DNA from: Bacillota bacterium
Lineage (GTDB): Bacteria; Bacillota; Bacilli; Lactobacillales; Streptococcaceae
Reading direction: 5' to 3'
Assembly (NCBI GenBank): GCA_021781855.1
Contig: JAJXWC010000151.1
Location: forward strand, 1 to 5,859
Length of the DNA stretch: 5,859 bases
Below the pieces are notes generated by a model. It had not been told where the DNA came from. It saw only the letters and a program-made list of their open reading frames with translations, and searched no databases. Made by a program: the position numbers and the translations under genes. Positions 4,598-5,859 of this stretch are shown in pieces. Every line of letters starts with the position of its first letter. Position 1 is the stretch's first letter.

Positions 4598-5227
4598 TCA
4601 TTTTTTATCTTTTGAATAAATCACTAATAGCATTCCTTGCGTAAAACTCACCGTCATTGTATCAGCAATAAATTCATTGCTTGCATAAATCGTTTTGAAG
4701 TTCGCTTCTGCTGCAAGCGGATATTTGGCATTTTCAATCGCAAGACTGTCTGCGGTGTTTATCTGAACAAAACCGATATATTTCTTATCAGGGATTTTCG
4801 GCAAAATATGCTTGCCTGGATGTAGATATTTTACAATATTCTGCTCATCTGCTAATGTAATCTGTTCTGCAAAAGTATGAAAACGAGATGTTGTTGCTAA
4901 TTCCAGATTGGTCAGCATATGGTCCATTCGTCCACCCAATGCACCGTAAATCACTATTTCAGCAGACGGAAATTCAGTTGTAGCAATAGTTAAGCCGACT
5001 TCTAAATCAGTATCATCCTTTTCAGCTGGCAATTTGACCAATCGGTCAGAAGCAGCAGTAACTTTAGCCAACTCGTCAGAAGTTACAGAGTCAAAATCTC
5101 CAACCGCGATATTGAGCCTTTTTCCTTTTTCCGCCAAAAAAAGCGCTCCACGGTCCACTCCGATAAACTTGTCAAACTTTTCATTTGGTAGAGCCGTTGG
5201 AACTCCTGCCACAATCAGTATTTTCAT
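4598..5227 (-). CDS. thiN: Thiamine pyrophosphokinase
   Basis: This encodes a 209-residue cytoplasmic enzyme that transfers pyrophosphate from ATP to thiamine, giving the cofactor thiamine diphosphate; it allows use of imported or salvaged thiamine. Seen: GVDRGALFL (23-31), AVGDFDS (41-47), the Mg/ATP-binding EKDDTDLE (69-76), GALGGRMDHMLTN (95-107), and the C-terminal thiamine-binding region with YASNEF (181-186). Length and the two-domain layout match the usual 210-220-residue bacterial enzyme. The ATG overlaps the stop of the MazG-like gene (ATGA), with GGAGAT 5 nt upstream, so translation is coupled. In streptococci, as I recall, thiN usually sits with rsgA, rpe and rmuC; that arrangement is absent here. 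No THI-box (TPP riboswitch) is seen upstream. Confidence 0.96.
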   Translation of the reverse strand: MKILIVAGVPTALPNEKFDKFIGVDRGALFLAEKGKRLNIAVGDFDSVTSDELAKVTAASDRLVKLPAEKDDTDLEVGLTIATTEFPSAEIVIYGALGGRMDHMLTNLELATTSRFHTFAEQITLADEQNIVKYLHPGKHILPKIPDKKYIGFVQINTADSLAIENAKYPLAAEANFKTIYASNEFIADTMTVSFTQGMLLVIYSKDKK

Positions 5228-5571
5228 CGTTCATCTCCATTTCCAGCAATTTTTCCTCTTACCAATCGACTGTCTAATTTCGCCACATTTTCAACGGCAA
5301 TTTCCTCAAGAGACAGGCCCAAATAGCGTGCAGTCGTTGCTAAATACCACAGCACATCGCCCAATTCTTTGCTCAATGCCGCTTTATCTGCTGCTGAAAT
5401 TGTGCCTTCTTTGTCTCTCAAAAGTTTTTTGACCTTGTCTGCTACTTCTCCTGACTCACCAGTTAAACCCAGCACCTTGTCTAAAAAAGCAAAATTTACC
5501 ACAGACAGCGGTTCATTCACCCCAGATGTATCAAATTTGATAATTTTTTCTTGATATTCGTTAAGTTTCAT
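5224..5571 (-). CDS. MazG-like nucleoside triphosphate pyrophosphohydrolase
   Basis: This encodes a 115-residue all-alpha NTP pyrophosphohydrolase of the MazG-like/dUTPase-related superfamily; such enzymes hydrolyse (d)NTPs, often non-canonical ones, to NMP and pyrophosphate, and act in nucleotide-pool cleaning. Seen: the N-terminal LNEYQEK start typical of small MazG-like proteins, the first metal motif E39-S-G-E42 in GLTGESGEVADKVKKLLRD, the second E69-L-G-D72 in KELGDVLWYLA, and a C-terminal NVAKLDSRLVRGKIAGNGDER with the family's GxGDxR-type ending. Substrate unknown. The ATG at 5571 is the only reasonable start, yet no Shine-Dalgarno precedes it; a -10 box lies 6 nt upstream instead, so the transcript is probably leaderless. 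It is the first gene of a two-gene unit with thiN. Confidence 0.92.
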   Translation of the reverse strand: MKLNEYQEKIIKFDTSGVNEPLSVVNFAFLDKVLGLTGESGEVADKVKKLLRDKEGTISAADKAALSKELGDVLWYLATTARYLGLSLEEIAVENVAKLDSRLVRGKIAGNGDER

Positions 5572-5577
5572 AAGATG

Positions 5578-5606
5578 ATTATATCAGGATATAAGCTCAA
5601 CTGCAA
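5578..5606 (-). promoter_or_regulatory. Extended -10 promoter giving a leaderless mazG-like/thiN mRNA
   Basis: On the minus strand: -35 TTGCAG (5601-5606), 17-nt spacer, TGA directly before a perfect TATAAT (5578-5583), which is the TGn extended -10 form. Only CATCTT separates the -10 box from the ATG at 5571. A transcription start 7 nt after the box would fall on the A of the ATG. No ribosome binding site fits in between, which supports leaderless initiation. Confidence 0.75.
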
Positions 5607-5666
5607 TGAAACAGAGACTTATTGAGTGAGAAGTTCAACTTCCACTGAATAAGTCTCTGTTTCATT
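5605..5666. repeat. Perfect 19-bp inverted repeat next to the mazG-like promoter
   Basis: The arms 5605-5623 and 5648-5666 are perfect inverted copies (arm starts AATGAAACAGAG), and the 24-nt centre can extend the stem through AGTG/CACT and GAAG/CTTC. The lower arm overlaps the last two bases of the -35 box of the mazG-like promoter. On the plus strand it is followed only by CTTT, on the minus strand by no T-run, so it is a poor intrinsic terminator. It could be a back-up terminator, an operator, or a miniature repeat. Confidence 0.6.
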
Positions 5667-5689
5667 CTTTACACGAACTCCGTTACAGC

Positions 5690-5712
5690 AAAAAAGCGCA
5701 ATGACGCGCTTT
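5690..5712 (-). terminator. Intrinsic terminator of the gene entering at the window end
   Basis: AAAGCGC (5712-5706) pairs perfectly with GCGCTTT (5699-5693) around a 6-nt loop and continues into TTTTTT on the minus strand. It lies about 46 bp after the stop codon of the partial gene, a typical position. Between them is a 13-bp palindrome TGTCAAATTGACA (5735-5747). Confidence 0.85.
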
Positions 5713-5757
5713 AATAATTACAAATTTTTGCTTCTGTCAAATTGACAAAATAATAAA

Positions 5758-5859
5758 TTAAATCGCACTACGAAGTCTAGCACCGCCATTTTCCAAAATG
5801 CGTACTGTGCGTGGTAAGAAAGCACGAATTTCCTCTTCATTATAGCCCACACCAAGCCG
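5758..5859 (-). CDS. C-terminal end of an unidentified gene (partial)
   Basis: The last 33 codons of a minus-strand gene are open from the window edge to a TAA at 5758-5760. The visible end reads NEEEIRAFLPRTVRIL followed by ENGGARLRSAI. The composition (charged, Arg-rich, with a likely amphipathic helix around EEEIRAFL) looks like a soluble protein tail. A good terminator follows 46 bp later, which supports a real gene end. I do not recognise the family. An RmuC or RsmE-type tail was considered because of the thiN neighbourhood and the EEE-x-n-PR-x-x pattern, but neither fits convincingly. Confidence 0.75.
   Translation of the reverse strand, partial: RLGVGYNEEEIRAFLPRTVRILENGGARLRSAI

Noticed and set aside
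4637..5554. Three plus-strand reading frames at 4637-4825, 5034-5432 and 5369-5554
   Set aside because: They lie antisense inside thiN and the MazG-like gene, lack ribosome binding sites and promoters, and show no family features; they are shadows of the real genes.
5735..5747. Palindrome TGTCAAATTGACA as a promoter -35 pair
   Set aside because: No -10 box at proper spacing on the plus strand; on the minus strand any transcript would run straight into the terminator at 5690-5712. It may be a minor 3' UTR hairpin.

Overview
The window looks like chromosomal DNA of a low-GC Gram-positive coccus in the Streptococcaceae, most likely Lactococcus or a close relative. The basis is AT-rich intergenic DNA, good Shine-Dalgarno sites, canonical TTGnnn/TATAAT promoters, and proteins that by memory read like streptococcal/lactococcal homologues (pneumococcal-type Orn/Lys/Arg decarboxylase, ThiN, RidA). 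No database search was possible, so genus is an inference. Every gene supported here is on the minus strand, so transcription runs from high to low coordinates.

Read in that direction: (1) 5859-5758 is the C-terminal end of an unidentified gene, closed by a clear terminator (5690-5712). (2) A long perfect inverted repeat (5605-5666) abuts an extended -10 promoter (5578-5606). That promoter sits so close to the next start codon that the mRNA should be leaderless. It drives a two-gene unit: a MazG-like NTP pyrophosphohydrolase (5571-5224) and thiamine pyrophosphokinase thiN (5227-4598), overlapping by ATGA. (3) A gap of about 520 bp without a gene (4597-4081) is filled with dispersed repeat and hairpin sequence. 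(4) A second two-gene unit follows, again joined by ATGA: ridA (4080-3700) and a Gfo/Idh/MocA oxidoreductase (3703-2780). (5) A repeat-bearing gap (2779-2393) leads to a single YbjQ/UPF0145 gene (2392-2066) with its own terminator. (6) A further gap (2065-1468) holds another repeat copy, then a strong promoter, about 290 nt of hairpin-rich sequence and a strong terminator, directly before the TTG start of a PLP-dependent Orn/Lys/Arg decarboxylase (1467-22).

Two themes deserve attention. First, the hairpin-rich RNA ahead of the decarboxylase has a promoter at one end and an intrinsic terminator about 35 nt before the gene's ribosome binding site at the other, with no good promoter between. This is the layout of a transcription-attenuation leader (riboswitch or leader-peptide type) or of a stand-alone small RNA with read-through. 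I do not recognise it as a known riboswitch class. Second, each of the three large gaps carries one diverged copy, in the same orientation, of an approximately 75-90 bp repeat built around a hairpin whose stem is kept despite sequence change.

Functionally the genes are housekeeping: polyamine/diamine formation, NTP-pool cleaning, thiamine cofactor activation, enamine/imine detoxification, and a sugar-type dehydrogenase of unknown substrate. No phage, transposase, CRISPR, rRNA or tRNA gene is visible.
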